A stretch of 64,000 nucleotides of DNA from Bizionia saleffrena (GCF_008086175.1 NZ_VSKM01000004.1:1-64000); one strand, 5' to 3'; shown: positions 17,469 through 25,475, numbered from the stretch's first letter. Notes: generated by a model from the letters alone, not told the origin. Program-made: numbers and translations.

Positions 17469-18545
17469 TTAATGTTTATAATTGACTTCATAAAAAGCAG
17501 CAAAGACAATAGCTTTAAATTCTATTTCTCCCAAATGTGTAGAATCTATTTTTGAAAACATAGATACTAATTCAGCTACGTTTTCTTCATCTGAATATGT
17601 AATACAACTAGAGACATTTAATTTAACAAATTCTAAAATTTTTCTATGCTGAGCCTCACTATAGGATTTAAAAAAGTCAAATGCACTATCAAAAGCAAAC
17701 TCAAATGTTTCACGTTCTGCAGGTTTTATTTTAAGAACTTTTGAAACTTCCCTTTTTTGCGAACGCCAATAGTCAAAACATTTAGATTTACTTGTCAACA
17801 AATCAAATGTTTCCTCAATTTTCACAGAGGAAATTCGTTTTTTTTCATCAAGTAAATCTGCTTTGTCCTTTTGATTATAAATATATTCAACATCATTAAA
17901 AAGCTTTATTATAGTGTTTAATGCAGCTCTTGGATTATAAATCTGTGAATTAAAAACTTTATCTATTTGACCTACGAGTTCATTTTCTTGTTTCTCAACA
18001 GTATTATTTATATCTAGCCAAATAAATTTCAAGTGTTCTAGTTGTGTTGTTAAATCAATGTCATCAACACCTTCAGTGATTTTCTGTTTTATAGAGTCGT
18101 CAAGTTCTTTGAATTTAACCAAAATATTATTGGCTTTAATAGATTCTGAAGCCTTTATTTTTTGCTTTTCATAAACTTTCAAATTAATTGTTTGATTTGT
18201 TGAAAAAAACAAAACATGTTTATAATCTTTAGATTTTACTATTTTATCGTCAAGAAGTGATTTACCTGTTTTAAGAAGCTTTTTTATAATAGTTATTAGA
18301 TTAATGTCTAATTCCCATGAGCTTGGCGCCTTTTTTTTTGATTGATATGCTTCAATAACTTCGGCTTCATCATTATCATTAAGAAAACAAAAGAGAAAAT
18401 CATCATGATGTTCTAAACATATGAAATATTTCTTTTCTTTGAATTTGATATGGTACTCTTCAAGTAAAAGGTACAATGCGGAATTTCTTTGTAAAGCAAA
18501 TCCTGTCTGAGCGTCGACACCGGCATTAATAGATTTATCTATCAT
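17469..18545 (-). CDS. DUF4297/Cap4-like PD-(D/E)xK nuclease (LmuA-like, putative defence effector)
   Basis: The 358-residue protein opens with GVDAQTGFALQRNSALYLLLE, the N-terminal helix typical of DUF4297/Cap4 nucleases. This is followed by FICLEHHDDFLF (Glu45, Asp48/Asp49) and EAYQSKKK (Gln68, Lys70), which together fit the D...QxK active site of this PD-(D/E)xK group. The remaining about 260 residues are mostly predicted helical and unrecognised; they could sense or bind the partner ATPase. It is first in a two-gene operon with the Rad50-like ATPase. No third (LmuC-like) gene is present on either side. I infer DNA degradation on phage or plasmid detection. The family assignment is by eye. 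Confidence 0.65.
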   Translation of the reverse strand: MIDKSINAGVDAQTGFALQRNSALYLLLEEYHIKFKEKKYFICLEHHDDFLFCFLNDNDEAEVIEAYQSKKKAPSSWELDINLITIIKKLLKTGKSLLDDKIVKSKDYKHVLFFSTNQTINLKVYEKQKIKASESIKANNILVKFKELDDSIKQKITEGVDDIDLTTQLEHLKFIWLDINNTVEKQENELVGQIDKVFNSQIYNPRAALNTIIKLFNDVEYIYNQKDKADLLDEKKRISSVKIEETFDLLTSKSKCFDYWRSQKREVSKVLKIKPAERETFEFAFDSAFDFFKSYSEAQHRKILEFVKLNVSSCITYSDEENVAELVSMFSKIDSTHLGEIEFKAIVFAAFYEVNYKH

Positions 18546-18772
18546 TATTCATTGTTTGTCTTATTTACAGGGTTCTTTTTTAATTTGCCTCACAACATAA
18601 AACAATATTACTCACCCACAATCCTAATTCAGGTCATAAAGTAATATTAAGCTATTGGTTTAGCACCTTTTTAGTGTGGTGCGCTTATTAATTAGTTAGC
18701 GAGGCTAATATAAAGAAACAAAGTATATAAAAATTAAAATAACAGCAGCATTTTCTGGGCAATACTGTTAAA

Positions 18773-18819
18773 ACTGTAACAAAGGTTACAGTCGGGGTTA
18801 TTCCTTTTTGTTATGTTTG
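18773..18819 (+). promoter_or_regulatory. Crp/Fnr-type dyad plus -7 element of the DoxX/DsrE/TlpA operon
   Basis: A perfect 20-base inverted repeat ACTGTAAC-AAAG-GTTACAGT (18773-18792) contains TGTAA-N6-TTACA, the layout of Crp/Fnr sites. TATGTTTG at 18812-18819 is a perfect TAnnTTTG -7 element. Dyad centre to -7 start is 29.5 bases, as at 5004-5049 and 2150-2193. The ATG at 18826 lies 6 bases past the -7 element, so the transcript is likely leaderless. This also excludes the upstream TTG at 18808 as start. Confidence 0.7.
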
Positions 18820-18825
18820 CTACTT

Positions 18826-19188
18826 ATGAGTATTAAAGGTTACATAGCATTATTTATGGTCACCGTGTTTATGGCGAAATTTACCGCTGTAAACGCTAAT
18901 GGCCTTAACTATCTATTTAATGATAGTGGTATTGCTTTTGTAAATTTCCATTGTAAAAAAGAGAATGGGTTATATAAAAAAACCGAGCAACAGCCGGTGG
19001 TTAAAACCCAAGTCTCTATTCTGGAGGTGATTGCTTTAAATAGCGATTGCACTATGCAATTTCAATTGGAACTATGCACTTGGGAGGTAAAACACTTGGC
19101 TTCTATTATGGTGCATAACGATTACCTTACTTCAAAACTCCGCTTTGTGTATTTAGATAGCGATTCTCCGCCTCCGCGGGTTGCCTAA
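18826..19188 (+). CDS. Small exported protein of unknown function, first in the DoxX/DsrE/TlpA operon
   Basis: The 120-residue protein has a hydrophobic N-terminus (MSIKGYIALFMVTVFMAKFT) that is either a signal peptide or an anchor. It continues with NCNGLNYL-like sequence, contains three cysteines, and ends in YLDSDSPPPRVA; similar proline-rich tails occur on small proteins next to metal or redox genes in this phylum. No family is recognised. A TTG at 18808 would add six residues but lies upstream of the -7 element, so ATG 18826 is preferred. It is followed by DoxX, DsrE-like and TlpA genes on the same strand and probably shares their promoter. Confidence 0.6.
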   Translation: MSIKGYIALFMVTVFMAKFTAVNANGLNYLFNDSGIAFVNFHCKKENGLYKKTEQQPVVKTQVSILEVIALNSDCTMQFQLELCTWEVKHLASIMVHNDYLTSKLRFVYLDSDSPPPRVA

Positions 19189-19309
19189 ACGTTTTACATT
19201 TAAGCCGTGCCTTTAATTATAGGGAGTCCCTTTTTTTTCTACACTATTACGCAGTCTAGCGCGCGCTTAAACCACACACATTTAATTTTTAATCATTTAT
19301 TATTTACTA

Positions 19310-19708
19310 ATGACGGCAACACTATCCATTAGTCGTCGCTCTATTCAGTTATTACGTGTTTTTGTTAGTGGTATTTTTTTGGTTGCAGGAACGAATCATT
19401 TATTACACATCGACAAAACAGTACAGCGTGTAGAAAGCGCTAGTTTTAAAGGTCTCGCTTATTTTTTTGGCGACCCCAAATGGCTAGTTATTCTATCGGG
19501 TATTGTAATGCTAACGGCTGGTTTTATATTCTTAATGGGGTATAAAACAAAATGGGCGGCACTTATTTTGATGGCGGTTTTAATCCCCATTACACTAACG
19601 GTTCAAGTGGGACAGATAACCACGCTGGGCCCTTTATTTAAAAACATAGCAATTTTTGGCGGACTTCTTTTTTTTATACTGAACGACACCATCACACTCT
19701 TAAAATAA
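19310..19708 (+). CDS. DoxX-like membrane protein
   Basis: The 132-residue protein has four hydrophobic segments (about 13-30, 55-75, 82-100, 107-126) and the DoxX-type opening LLRVFVSGIFLVAGTNHLLH with a later LSGIVMLTAGFIFLMGYKTK. DoxX-type proteins are small inner-membrane proteins; some are subunits of thiosulfate:quinone oxidoreductase and others act in redox homeostasis. The neighbour encodes a DsrE-like protein 7 bases downstream, which supports a sulfur-related electron-transfer role, but this is inferred. A gap of 121 bases separates it from the upstream small gene. Confidence 0.75.
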   Translation: MTATLSISRRSIQLLRVFVSGIFLVAGTNHLLHIDKTVQRVESASFKGLAYFFGDPKWLVILSGIVMLTAGFIFLMGYKTKWAALILMAVLIPITLTVQVGQITTLGPLFKNIAIFGGLLFFILNDTITLLK

Positions 19709-19715
19709 ACTAGAT

Positions 19716-20141
19716 ATGAAAACATACGTATTAAACACAGTATTACTATTTACAGTCCTTTTTGGAAGTGCCACTGTAAACGCTCAAAACGCACCACTTA
19801 CAAACACCCATAATTATGTGGTGCTTACCAAGAAAATACCACAACTAACACCTATTATTTTAACTGCCGAAGCACTAAAAGTAGAAGACGGACGTGATTT
19901 TGGTAGTTTTAAGGTTATTATCTGCGGTAAAGATATTGGTGAGATTACTACTAATAAAGATATGGGAGACTATATTAAAAGGGCAGAAGCTGCCGGTGTA
20001 GAACTGATAGCTTGCGGATTCTCGTTACAGAAATTTAAAATCGATACTGCAAAAGTGCCGAAAGCGATGAAAATAGTAGAAAATGGTATCCTTTATAACT
20101 TTCAGCTTCAGAAGCACGGTTATAAAAGTATTAGCTTATAG
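19716..20141 (+). CDS. Exported DsrE-like sulfur-carrier family protein
   Basis: The 141-residue protein has a cleavable signal peptide ending near TVNAQ, then a DsrE/YchN-like fold: FKVIICGKDIGEIT, YIKRAEAAGVELIACGFSLQ, KVPKAMKIVENGILYNFQLQ. Cys residues in IICGKD and IACGFS lie where sulfur-relay proteins carry reactive cysteine. DsrE-like proteins move or reduce sulfur. An exported version next to DoxX and a TlpA thiol-disulfide protein suggests periplasmic handling of sulfane sulfur or protection of thiols. The gene starts 7 bases after DoxX, so they are one transcript. Confidence 0.75.
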   Translation: MKTYVLNTVLLFTVLFGSATVNAQNAPLTNTHNYVVLTKKIPQLTPIILTAEALKVEDGRDFGSFKVIICGKDIGEITTNKDMGDYIKRAEAAGVELIACGFSLQKFKIDTAKVPKAMKIVENGILYNFQLQKHGYKSISL

Positions 20142-20200
20142 TGACCGTGCTTTATTCAGGGTATTAAAATTAATTCAGAACAACTAAAAAAACAATTCAA

Positions 20201-20821
20201 ATGAAAACTAATAATAAGAATACAACTAAGAAAACGTGGATTCAATATGGTGTTTTTGCCCTTATTGCCATTACGCTTTACGCTACTGGCCTGCACACCG
20301 AAGTGATTGGTTTTGCACAACGTGGTTTATTGGCAACGGGACTAATGAATCCAGATGTTAAAGAGTTGGTTATGGCTCAAGAATCTGCAAACACAACCGA
20401 TGCACCAAACCTTACAAAAGCTGATATGAATTTCAATTTATTGGATAGCGACCGCAACGTGACCTCTTTAAAGGAATTAAAAGGAAAGGTAATTTTTATA
20501 AATTTATGGGCCACGTGGTGTCCGCCATGTATTGCCGAGATGCCAAGTATCAATACACTCTACGATACTGTGGGAGACGATGTTGCTTTTGTAATGTTGT
20601 CCTTAGATAGAAGGTTTGAAACGGCAAAAGCTTTTAACGAACGCAAAGGGTACGGTTTCCCTATATATGCGCCGGCAGATGCTATTCCGGAAATGTATAA
20701 CACCAACTCTATACCGTCTACTTATGTTATAGATGCTAAAGGTAATTTAGCATTAACACACCGCGGTATGGCCGACTATAGCGATCCTGAATTTATAGAA
20801 TTCTTGTATTCACTAAAGTAA
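20201..20821 (+). CDS. TlpA-family thioredoxin-like protein
   Basis: The 206-residue protein has one N-terminal membrane segment (about 12-30) and a periplasmic thioredoxin fold beginning near residue 75. The redox motif is WATWCPPCIAEMP (CPPC), with the cis-proline in NSIPSTYVIDAKG. TlpA/ResA proteins reduce disulfides in the cell envelope, often for cytochrome c or metal-centre maturation. Here it closes the small-protein/DoxX/DsrE operon and would supply electrons or thiols to those partners (inferred). A strong terminator follows at 20844-20879. Confidence 0.88.
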   Translation: MKTNNKNTTKKTWIQYGVFALIAITLYATGLHTEVIGFAQRGLLATGLMNPDVKELVMAQESANTTDAPNLTKADMNFNLLDSDRNVTSLKELKGKVIFINLWATWCPPCIAEMPSINTLYDTVGDDVAFVMLSLDRRFETAKAFNERKGYGFPIYAPADAIPEMYNTNSIPSTYVIDAKGNLALTHRGMADYSDPEFIEFLYSLK

Positions 20822-20843
20822 AAAGAGTATATTAAACTGTTTC

Positions 20844-20879
20844 AAGCGCCCTTCACTTTTACTAGGGGCGCTTTTTTTT
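20844..20879 (+). terminator. Rho-independent terminator after the TlpA gene
   Basis: The G/C-rich stem aagcgccc / ggggcgctt, with loop ttcacttttacta, is followed by a run of eight T. It ends the DoxX/DsrE/TlpA operon. Confidence 0.85.
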
Positions 20880-20911
20880 GTGTATCTTGCGTCCGAAAAA
20901 AACAGTATATA

Positions 20912-21058
20912 ATGTCTAAAAAAGGACACCCTAAGAATACAAAAAATAAGTCTAAGCACACCAAGCTAATGACCCAGAAAAAGAACAAGCTAAAATCTTC
21001 AAAAGAGCTGCGTAAGGAGCGATTAAAAGAGATTATATCTAAATCTAAGGAGGAGTAA
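20912..21058 (+). CDS. Very basic 48-residue protein of unknown function
   Basis: A short frame starts ATG 20912 (MSKKGHPKNTKNKSKHTKLM) and ends at TAA 21056-21058 after KEIISKSKEE. Nearly half the residues are Lys or Arg and no hydrophobic core is visible, so it could bind nucleic acid or be a ribosome-associated peptide. It begins 33 bases after the TlpA terminator T-run. The regular codon usage and clean start argue for a real small gene, but I do not recognise the family. Confidence 0.45.
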   Translation: MSKKGHPKNTKNKSKHTKLMTQKKNKLKSSKELRKERLKEIISKSKEE

Positions 21059-21391
21059 TTCTATACTAATACACTTTACTAAACGGAGTCCCTTTCCTAT
21101 TTATTCGAGGTTTTGGCATAAGCCTTGAGTTTTCTATTGCTATAATAATAGGTCTTTTTTTTTATCTCATCAGGAAAATAACGGTGTATAAAGCCTTTTA
21201 AAATAGTGAGATTTAAAAAGACTGTGTGTTTTATCTACACTTAAAAAACACTCGAATACTATGGTTTTAGCCACCCATAAAAAAGGAATTGAAACTATTA
21301 AATTTAACAATACTTTACTATTTTTTACTTTATTTTATTCCGTAGAAATATTAGCTTTACGTTACACATTATTTAAATAAAACCATCACAT
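21059..21391. other. Gene-free stretch upstream of the META lipoprotein gene
   Basis: No complete gene is seen. A minus-strand open frame (21234 to 21097) reads GFIHRYFPDEIKKKTYYYSN and ends in KAYAKTSNK*, which looks protein-like, but it has no ATG. It may be a coding remnant or chance. The 3' half should contain the promoter of the next gene; TAGCTTTA at about 21350-21357 is a weak -7 candidate. Confidence 0.3.
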
Positions 21392-22204
21392 ATGAAAACT
21401 AAAATCTTTACAGTATTGCTCATTGCCACAGTGATTATGGGTTGTAAATCTGATAAAAAAAACGCTACTGAAATGTCATCAACAGACACTTCAATGGTTG
21501 ATATTACCGATACACAATGGACCTTAATGACCTTGGAAGGTACTGACTTAGAAAACGCTGAACAGAACGGGCAAGTGATACATTTTACACTAGTTTCGGA
21601 AGGGAATCGCGTTAGCGGATTTGCAGGATGTAATACGTTTACAGGAAACTATACTATAGAGGAGGGTAATCGTATTTCTTTTAATGCCTTGGCAACAACG
21701 CGTATGGCGTGCCCCGATGCTAAAATTGACGAAAAAAATGTTTTAAGTGTCTTTGAAATGACGGATAATTATACGGTATCAGGAGATAAACTAATGCTGA
21801 ATAAAGCGAAAAGAGCACCTTTAGCAGTGTTTTCTAAATCGGATTTAAACAGTCAACCAATTACTCAAAAACACTGGAAACTAAAGACTTTACAAGGAAA
21901 AGAGGTTACTAGGGTTGAGAACCAAGACAAAGACATCTATTTTATGTTGCAGTCGACTGAAAATAGAGTAGAAGGTTTTGCAGGTTGCAATTCTATAACA
22001 GGAAGTTACACTTTAGAGCAAGGCAACAGAATTACGTTTACAAACGTGGCTACCACGATGATGGCGTGTCCCGATGTAAAAGTCAATGAGGCTGAATTTT
22101 TAAAGATTTTTGAAATTGCAGACAATTACACCATTAATGGAGACGAATTAAGTCTTAACGTTGGAAGACGTGCTCCTTTAGCAGTATTTGAAGCCGTAAA
22201 ATAA
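21392..22204 (+). CDS. Lipoprotein with two META domains
   Basis: The 270-residue protein has a lipoprotein signal (LLIATVIMGCKSD, Cys18). Two tandem META/HslJ-like domains follow (about 35-145 and 155-268). Each contains WxLxxLxG, then GFAGCNxxTGxYTxExGNRI and ATTxMACPD. The near-identical motifs point to an internal duplication. HslJ/META proteins are envelope proteins linked to heat shock, novobiocin resistance or protease inhibition in other bacteria, with unknown mechanism. The next gene starts 24 bases downstream and is likely co-transcribed. Confidence 0.88.
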   Translation: MKTKIFTVLLIATVIMGCKSDKKNATEMSSTDTSMVDITDTQWTLMTLEGTDLENAEQNGQVIHFTLVSEGNRVSGFAGCNTFTGNYTIEEGNRISFNALATTRMACPDAKIDEKNVLSVFEMTDNYTVSGDKLMLNKAKRAPLAVFSKSDLNSQPITQKHWKLKTLQGKEVTRVENQDKDIYFMLQSTENRVEGFAGCNSITGSYTLEQGNRITFTNVATTMMACPDVKVNEAEFLKIFEIADNYTINGDELSLNVGRRAPLAVFEAVK

Positions 22205-22227
22205 TAATAAATTCGCACATCTTTTAA

Positions 22228-23238
22228 ATGATAAAAAGGGCAATACTTTTAACAGGAGCTTCTGGTACAGTTGGTTACCAAACACTTTTGCAGCTTTTAG
22301 AGAGAGAGACGTATACTATAACTGTTTTCGATAAAAAAAATGAAATGTCCGTTAAACGATTATCGCCTTTTTCGGATAGGATAGAAATAGTTTACGGTGA
22401 TATTACAAATACCGTCGATGTTGAAAAAATAGCAGCAAATAAAGATGCCGTAATTCATTTAGCAGCGATTATACCGCCTATCGCCGATGAGCATCCAGAG
22501 TTAGCAAAAAAAGTAAATACAGAAGGCACGCGTATTTTAATTGAACAACTTGAACTCCAGTCTCCAAATACCTTTTTTATTTACAGTTCATCAATTTCTG
22601 TGTATGGCGACCGACTAAAAACACCATACATAAACGTAGGAGACCGATTACTCCCTAGTAAGGGCGACGCATACGCTGTAACAAAGATTTTGGCGGAAAA
22701 AATTATTCAAAATAGTAATTTAGATTGGACGATATTTAGATTGGCCGCCATTATGGGGGGACATAAAATGTCTAAATTAATGTTTCACCAACCTTTAGAT
22801 ACATCTTTAGAAATAGCAACTCCACAAGATACGGCACGGGCTTTTGTGAAAGCAATTAATAAACAAGCGGCAGTCTCTAAACGCATTTTTAATTTGGGTG
22901 GCGGGGAGAGTTGTCGTATTTCTTATGAAGGTTTTTTAAAGCGCTCATTTAAAATGTTTGGATTGGGAGCCTTAAATTTTCCCGATAAAGCATTCGCAGA
23001 AAAGAATTTCCATTGTGGTTTCTATGAGGATGGAGACACTTTAGAAGCTATTCTTAATTTTAGACAACATACACTAAACGATTATTTCGCATTAGAAAAC
23101 GCTAAAATTTCTCCTTTAAAAAAAGCAGCGGCTTCTGTTTTTAAAAGGCCCGTAAAGTGGTATTTATTAAAACAATCAGAACCTTACGAATCTATAAAAA
23201 ATGACGATAAGGATCTTAAAGAATTATTCTTTAATTAA
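22228..23238 (+). CDS. NAD(P)-dependent epimerase/dehydratase (extended SDR)
   Basis: The 336-residue protein has the Rossmann motif TGASGTVGYQT near residues 9-19 and the catalytic YxxxK in YAVTKILAEK, with an upstream serine in IYSSSISVYGDR. HLAAIIPP matches the extended SDR family that acts on nucleotide sugars or similar alcohols. The C-terminal part (about 235-336) with YFALENAKISPLKKA is not diagnostic. The substrate is unknown. It lies 24 bases after the META lipoprotein gene. Confidence 0.8.
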   Translation: MIKRAILLTGASGTVGYQTLLQLLERETYTITVFDKKNEMSVKRLSPFSDRIEIVYGDITNTVDVEKIAANKDAVIHLAAIIPPIADEHPELAKKVNTEGTRILIEQLELQSPNTFFIYSSSISVYGDRLKTPYINVGDRLLPSKGDAYAVTKILAEKIIQNSNLDWTIFRLAAIMGGHKMSKLMFHQPLDTSLEIATPQDTARAFVKAINKQAAVSKRIFNLGGGESCRISYEGFLKRSFKMFGLGALNFPDKAFAEKNFHCGFYEDGDTLEAILNFRQHTLNDYFALENAKISPLKKAAASVFKRPVKWYLLKQSEPYESIKNDDKDLKELFFN

Positions 23239-23456
23239 AGTCGTCTAAACGCTTTTTATTATTACTCTCACTTTTTTAATAACTGTACGCCTATAAACTC
23301 TTAATGAAATGCTAATACCACGCCTATATTTTTATTAGAGATTAAAATGTAGTACTTTAAGGTATTAAGTAATTAAGCAAGTTAACGTCAGTTTTATGAC
23401 TGTTTTTTGTGAAAACTCAGACTTAAATTTAACCAATAATTAAAATTAATTCAACT

Positions 23457-23999
23457 ATGGCAAGTAAAAGGATTTCAGATCAAATGGAGAAGCTATTAAA
23501 TAAACAAATGACGCGAGAAGCTTATCAGGCGCAAGTGTATTTGGCTTATGGATCGTGGGCAGAAGTTAATAGTTTTGCTGGAATAGGGGCGTTTTTATAC
23601 AAGCATATGCACGAAGAACGCGAGCACATGTTTAAACTTTTAAAATATATTAACGATCGAGGTGGAACAGCCAAGATAGAAGCTATTAAAGAAGCACCAG
23701 CAAACCCAAAAGATATTGGTGATTGTTTAAAGAAATTATTACAACATGAAATAGATAATTCTAAGGCTATTAATGACATAGTAAATTTGGCCCACGAAGA
23801 AAAAGATTGGGCGACCTTTAATTTCGGACAGTGGTTCGTAGAGGAGCAAATTGAAGAAGAAACGTTGTTTAATAGTATTATAGATAAGTATAATTTGGCA
23901 TCTACTGAGATTGAAGGTAACACAAGTTTATATGAAATGGATAGGGATTTAACCACTGCTTCGCAAGAAGGAGATCTACCTCGTGAAGAAACGATTTAA
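23457..23999 (+). CDS. ftnA: Ferritin
   Basis: The 180-residue four-helix protein carries ferroxidase residues: AYGSWAEVN in helix A, HEEREHMFKLLKYINDRGG in helix B (EExxH) and WFVEEQIEEE in helix D. Bacterial non-haem ferritins of this type assemble into 24-mers that store iron as ferric mineral and limit Fenton chemistry. It is a single gene with about 220 bases upstream and a strong terminator at 24027-24065. The extra about 15 residues at the C-terminus are mostly acidic. Confidence 0.9.
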   Translation: MASKRISDQMEKLLNKQMTREAYQAQVYLAYGSWAEVNSFAGIGAFLYKHMHEEREHMFKLLKYINDRGGTAKIEAIKEAPANPKDIGDCLKKLLQHEIDNSKAINDIVNLAHEEKDWATFNFGQWFVEEQIEEETLFNSIIDKYNLASTEIEGNTSLYEMDRDLTTASQEGDLPREETI

Positions 24000-24026
24000 G
24001 GGTTTTACTGAAATTTATAAAAATTT

Positions 24027-24065
24027 GAAAGGTGTTTGTCTTAATGGATAGACACCTTTTTTTTG
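24027..24065 (+). terminator. Rho-independent terminator after ferritin
   Basis: The stem aaaggtgt / acaccttt is followed by a T run (24057-24064). Confidence 0.75.
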
Positions 24066-24152
24066 TTAAAATATGTTTTAGTTCTTTTTAATAGATTACA
24101 GTTTTTAATTTTAAAATGCCTTATATTTACTAAGAGCTCAAAACCAGAACTA

Positions 24153-24574
24153 ATGAAATTATTTATATGTTTTTTTTACTTCTGTGATATAGCACACTCC
24201 TGGAAGCTCAAGAATGGACTAATCCTGTAAGTAAAGACTACGGAAAATAAAATGTTACCAAGTAGCTGAATTGCAGTCTGATAAAAATATAGAGTATAAA
24301 TTAATTTTTGTTATTAATTCTAACTTCGAAGGAAAAGGCGTGAACGCGGCTCTTTGAAAAATCGACTCCCTTTGTATCAACCAATGAGACCTATAAATTG
24401 CGATTTGAGAATTCCAATAAAAATGTGGACTTATTAAAATCTTTAAAAGAATGGTGCAGAACTTTTTGTATTTGTGGATAGTTGTTAGCGCAAAACGGTA
24501 ACACTCTCGAAACAGCAATGAATAGCTATTTTGAAATGTCATTACGTGCCACAACGACCTTAGTACATTGTTAA
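24153..24574 (+). pseudogene. Decayed gene for a small exported protein
   Basis: No frame is open, but consecutive plus-strand segments in shifting frames read as one protein: a signal-peptide-like start MKLFICFF..., then LLEAQEWTNPVSKDYGK*, VAELQSDKNIEYKLIFVINS plus NFEGKGVNAAL*, FVSTNETYKLRFENSNKNVD plus LLKSLKE, GAELFVFVDSC*, KTVTLSKQQ* and MNSYFEMSLRATTTLVHC*. Several frameshifts and stops break it. The minus-strand frame across this stretch (24255-24554) is a by-product. I infer a recently inactivated gene of about 135-140 codons with unknown function. The following 180 bases up to 24756 hold nothing I recognise. Confidence 0.5.
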
Positions 24575-24756
24575 GAACAAAGGCTATAACTTGATTCCTT
24601 AAAAATAATATATGTTGAAGATGGTATTAATTTTTGAATGCTATCAGTAGCGGCAATGGTATTATATAAACAACGGATTGAATCCAATAGCGACTAAAAA
24701 TGTAGTGACTACTTCATTATTAACTAACTAAATATTAAACTAAATCGAAAATTACA

Positions 24757-25425
24757 ATGAAAAAAGCCAATCAATTTTTATTACTCTCAATTATAACTCT
24801 CTTTACCAGTTGCGCCTCAGTTAAGGTGGGAGATGTATGGAAATCGGATGATTTTAGCACAGTTATTAATAAACAAATTATAGTCGTATCTAAATCTCAA
24901 GAGGGAACAATAAGCGAATCTTACGAGAGAGAAATCGCAAATCATTTACGAGATAAAGGGATCAATGCTGTTGAACTTTACATTAAATACCCGGCTATAG
25001 GCGATCATAAATTAAAAAAACGAGAGGATATTAAGGCTGTTGAAAATAGATTTAAAGCAGATGGTATAAGCGGAATTATCGTGGTCGCGTTGAAAGATGT
25101 AAAAACGAAGACTAAAGTTATAACGGAGGGTGGTTATACTCCTTATACCGATGAAAGTAACAAGTCTTTTCTCTCTTTTAGAGCTTACAATGCTGATTTT
25201 TATAAAGGGGTACCAACACTAGGTGCTTTAGAAACTCCGGAAACGACCATTGTGCAGAGGTCTAAAACTTATTTCTTGGAAGCTGTTGTTTACGATTTGT
25301 CTTTAGCAGAAAACAAGCAATTAGTTGGTGTTATTCAGGCCGATGTTACCGACCCCGAAAACGTGGAAGAAGTTTTAAAAGGATTCTCTAAAATAATAGC
25401 GAAGCAGTTTAAAACTAAACAGTAG
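24757..25425 (+). CDS. Lipoprotein of unknown function
   Basis: The 222-residue protein has a lipoprotein signal (ITLFTSCASV, Cys19). It continues with a mixed alpha/beta domain: KQIIVVSKSQEGTISESYER, IANHLRDKGINAVELYI, ISGIIVVALKDVKTKTK, and a C-terminal YFLEAVVYDLSLAENKQLVG. The layout resembles lipoproteins with a DUF4136-like or CsgG-like nucleotide-free fold, but no firm match is seen. It is probably anchored in the outer membrane facing the periplasm. It is transcribed alone and shares a bidirectional terminator with the convergent T9SS gene. Confidence 0.65.
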   Translation: MKKANQFLLLSIITLFTSCASVKVGDVWKSDDFSTVINKQIIVVSKSQEGTISESYEREIANHLRDKGINAVELYIKYPAIGDHKLKKREDIKAVENRFKADGISGIIVVALKDVKTKTKVITEGGYTPYTDESNKSFLSFRAYNADFYKGVPTLGALETPETTIVQRSKTYFLEAVVYDLSLAENKQLVGVIQADVTDPENVEEVLKGFSKIIAKQFKTKQ

Positions 25426-25436
25426 AAATTTAGTAT

Positions 25437-25475
25437 AAAAAAAAGCCATCAACAGAAACTGTCGATGGCTTTTTT
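25437..25475. terminator. Bidirectional terminator between convergent genes
   Basis: aaaaaagccatc, an inner acag-aaa-ctgt stem, and gatggctttttt form a long hairpin with A run and T run on opposite sides, serving both the lipoprotein gene and the convergent T9SS gene. Confidence 0.85.

Noticed and set aside
15742-18545. Septu, Gabija or CBASS as the identity of the defence-like pair
   Set aside because: There is no HNH nuclease (Septu), no OLD-type TOPRIM or UvrD-like helicase (Gabija), and no nucleotide cyclase (CBASS).
18808-18825. TTG start for the first gene of the DoxX operon
   Set aside because: It overlaps the perfect -7 element at 18812-18819, so it would not be in the transcript; ATG 18826 is preferred.
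21097-21234. Minus-strand stop-free stretch with protein-like sequence
   Set aside because: It lacks any start codon, is only 45 codons long, and could be chance in A/T-rich DNA; it is mentioned only as a possible remnant.
24255-24554. Minus-strand 99-codon frame
   Set aside because: It is antisense to the decayed plus-strand gene, whose peptides are far more protein-like; it has no signal, motif or promoter.
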